NCBI GenBank assembly: GCA_964522045.1 | Contig: CAZFSF010000026.1 | Coordinates: forward strand, 1 to 25,548 | Direction: 5' to 3' | DNA length: 25,548 nucleotides | Source: Desulfacyla sp964522045 | GTDB lineage: Bacteria > Desulfobacterota > DSM-4660 > Desulfatiglandales > Desulfatiglandaceae | Shown here: positions 24,013-25,548 of the stretch, piece after piece | Layout: each line of letters opens with the position of its first letter | Position numbering within the stretch: position 1 is the first letter of the stretch | The notes under the pieces: model-generated | Seen by the model: the letters and a program-made list of their open reading frames with translations, nothing else | Told to the model about the DNA's origin: nothing | Database searches by the model: none | Translations under genes and position numbers: made by a program

Positions 24013-25536
24013 ATGAATATTGCCACAAATCTGGAATGGGCATCGTTTTTCTTTCCCGGCAGGCCGGTCTTAAGTGAAGGCGACTCGCAGACAAGTTACG
24101 GCATGCTGAACGAAAAGGTGAACCGGGTGGCAACAGCTCTTATCGGCCTTGGTATCCAACCGGGAGAGTTTATTGGGATCTGCGCACCCAATTGCGGCGA
24201 TTGGGTTGCTTTTTATTTCGGAGTGCTCAAGGCCGGTGCGGTTGCAGTGACCCTGTCCAACCTGCTGAGCGATGACGAGCTTTCTTTGCTGCTGAACCAT
24301 TGCCAGCCACGGATAATCTATGCCTCGGACGATAAGCTCAATTGTCTGGATGGATTCAGAGGGAGTGGGGGGATAGAAACGGTCATCTGTCCCGGTAGCG
24401 ATCTGGATATGAACAGACTGTTAAAACTCGGCAGCAGGACATTCAAGGCACTGGACAGGGATCGGGAAGACATTGCGACTGTTCTTTATACCGGAGGCAC
24501 TACCGGTACACCGAAGGGCGTCATGCTCAGCCACGAAAACGTCAATGTTTCCATCCAGAATGTTGTTTTCAATGAACGCTCCTCGAATAAAGACCGGGCC
24601 CTGTGTTTTTTGCCGTTCAATCATGTCTTTGGCCAGATGCATATCATGAATGCTACGATTTTAAGCGGAGGCTGCCTGGAGATGCTGCCGGTCTTTGATA
24701 TGGATAGAATCCTGTGGCTAATGGCAGCGGGAAGAGTAACGAAACTCTTCGCGGTACCAACAATATATTCCAGATTTTTAAGTCTTAAGCGGCTTAAGGA
24801 CAAGCTCGGCAAAGTCCGGTATTGCTTTTCTGCTGCGGCCAGCATGGCAGCGGAAACCGTTCACCGATGGAAAGAGCAAACCGGGCTGAAAATTTACGAG
24901 GGCTACGGGATGACTGAAGCCGCCCCGGTTGTTACCTATAACCATTACTACCGCCATGTCATTGGTTCGGTGGGCACCGCGGCACCTGAGGTGGAAATTC
25001 AAATAAGAAATCAGCAGGGCCATGAGCTTGAAACGGGTGTGGAGGGTGAGATCTGCGCCCGGGGGCGGAATATCATGAAGGGATATTTGAACAATCCCGA
25101 GGCAACGCGGGCCACATTCTGGGAAAAAGGCTGGTTTCGTTCCGGGGATATCGGTCGATTTGACGCGGACGGCTATCTTTATATTGTTGACCGGCTCAAA
25201 GACATGATCATCACGGGTGGAGAGAATGTTTATCCCAAGGAGGTCGAAGATGTCCTGTATTGCAGACCGGAAATAGAAGAATGTGCAGTTATCGGACTTG
25301 CCGATCCGGACTGGGGCGAAAAAGTAACCGCCTTTATCGTTGCCCGCCGGGGTGAAAATATTGATCCTGCGGCCCTTAAGGCTTTTTTAAAAACCCGCAT
25401 TGCAGCCTTCAAGGTGCCCAAGGAATTCAGAATCATAAACGAGTTGCCGAAAAATGCGGCCGGCAAAATCCAAAAAAGGCAGCTAAAAAGAGCGCTTGAG
25501 TCACGCGAACTATCTAATATTAAAGAACAAACGTGA
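24013..25536 (+). CDS. Acyl-CoA synthetase (AMP-forming), fatty-acid--CoA ligase family
   Basis: 507 residues of the ANL superfamily, complete. The ATP-binding P-loop is YTGGTTGTPKG (159-169). The A5 motif is YEGYGMTEAAP, the hinge/A8 region is GWFRSGDIGRFDADGYLYIV then DRLKDMIITGGENVYP, and the catalytic lysine is Lys485 in KNAAGKIQKRQ. It activates a carboxylic acid to acyl-AMP and then acyl-CoA in the cytosol. Chain length cannot be told; the 'GGENVYPKEVE' block is typical of medium/long-chain fatty acid and aromatic acid ligases. AGGAAA lies about 8 bases before the ATG. It could supply substrates for the AMACR-like enzyme elsewhere in the window, but they are not co-transcribed. Confidence 0.93.
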   Translation: MNIATNLEWASFFFPGRPVLSEGDSQTSYGMLNEKVNRVATALIGLGIQPGEFIGICAPNCGDWVAFYFGVLKAGAVAVTLSNLLSDDELSLLLNHCQPRIIYASDDKLNCLDGFRGSGGIETVICPGSDLDMNRLLKLGSRTFKALDRDREDIATVLYTGGTTGTPKGVMLSHENVNVSIQNVVFNERSSNKDRALCFLPFNHVFGQMHIMNATILSGGCLEMLPVFDMDRILWLMAAGRVTKLFAVPTIYSRFLSLKRLKDKLGKVRYCFSAAASMAAETVHRWKEQTGLKIYEGYGMTEAAPVVTYNHYYRHVIGSVGTAAPEVEIQIRNQQGHELETGVEGEICARGRNIMKGYLNNPEATRATFWEKGWFRSGDIGRFDADGYLYIVDRLKDMIITGGENVYPKEVEDVLYCRPEIEECAVIGLADPDWGEKVTAFIVARRGENIDPAALKAFLKTRIAAFKVPKEFRIINELPKNAAGKIQKRQLKRALESRELSNIKEQT

Positions 25537-25548
25537 AACACACGTTTG
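25528..25548 (+). terminator. Hairpin overlapping the synthetase stop, truncated by window edge
   Basis: CAAACGTG (25528-25535) pairs perfectly with CACGTTTG (25541-25548) around AAACA. The stem includes the TGA stop. Whether a T-run follows, making it an intrinsic terminator, lies beyond the window. Confidence 0.5.

Noticed and set aside
23873..24133. 86-codon minus-strand frame overlapping the synthetase start
   Set aside because: Most of it is antisense to the well-supported acyl-CoA synthetase; explained as a shadow.

Overview
The window looks like a chromosome segment from an anaerobic, mid-G+C bacterium, most likely a Desulfobacterota (Deltaproteobacteria-type) lineage. The placement is an inference. 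It rests on a LarA-like/GlcD/GlcF hydroxyacid-oxidation module, lipoate genes including a radical SAM enzyme resembling the LipS1/LipS2 lipoyl synthases, a racemase-type CoA enzyme, an old-yellow-enzyme reductase, a stand-alone fumarate-reductase-type flavoprotein, and many small transposable relics. No rRNA, tRNA or CRISPR array was seen.

Layout. Bases 1-88 are the start of a lipoprotein gene running off the left edge. Bases 224-868 are an IS200-type insertion sequence with an intact HUH transposase and terminal hairpins. Bases 880-1890 hold no recognisable gene. Bases 1895-2136 are the remains of a second, REP-associated (RAYT/Y1) transposase whose start overlaps the 3' end of a grpE-like gene. 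Bases 2115-12481 are a long run of minus-strand genes. Read in transcription order they are: LarA-family protein, GlcD, GlcF, MFS transporter, lipoate-protein ligase, LipS-like radical SAM enzyme, AMACR/CaiB-type CoA enzyme, a possible 44-residue peptide, a membrane zinc-ribbon/LysM protein, a 63-residue protein and the GrpE-like protein. The first four form a plausible unit for uptake, stereo-inversion and oxidation of a 2-hydroxyacid such as lactate or glycolate. The next two make or attach lipoyl groups.

Bases 12726-20471 are a plus-strand glycogen operon: glgC, glgP, glgB and a fumarate-reductase-type flavoprotein, tightly spaced except for a heptad-repeat insertion before glgB. Bases 20716-21837 encode a single OYE-family reductase with an Fe-S motif.

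Bases 22034-24012 are an accessory region. A minus-strand radical SAM protein is preceded by a 52-residue, strongly basic peptide ORF, and a 178-bp MITE-like foldback element sits exactly between the two. This pair is the best candidate for an undescribed system (peptide plus radical SAM maturase), but the evidence is gene order only. The rest of that interval looks like decayed sequence. The window ends with a complete acyl-CoA synthetase (24013-25536) that has a good sigma70-type promoter and a hairpin over its stop codon.
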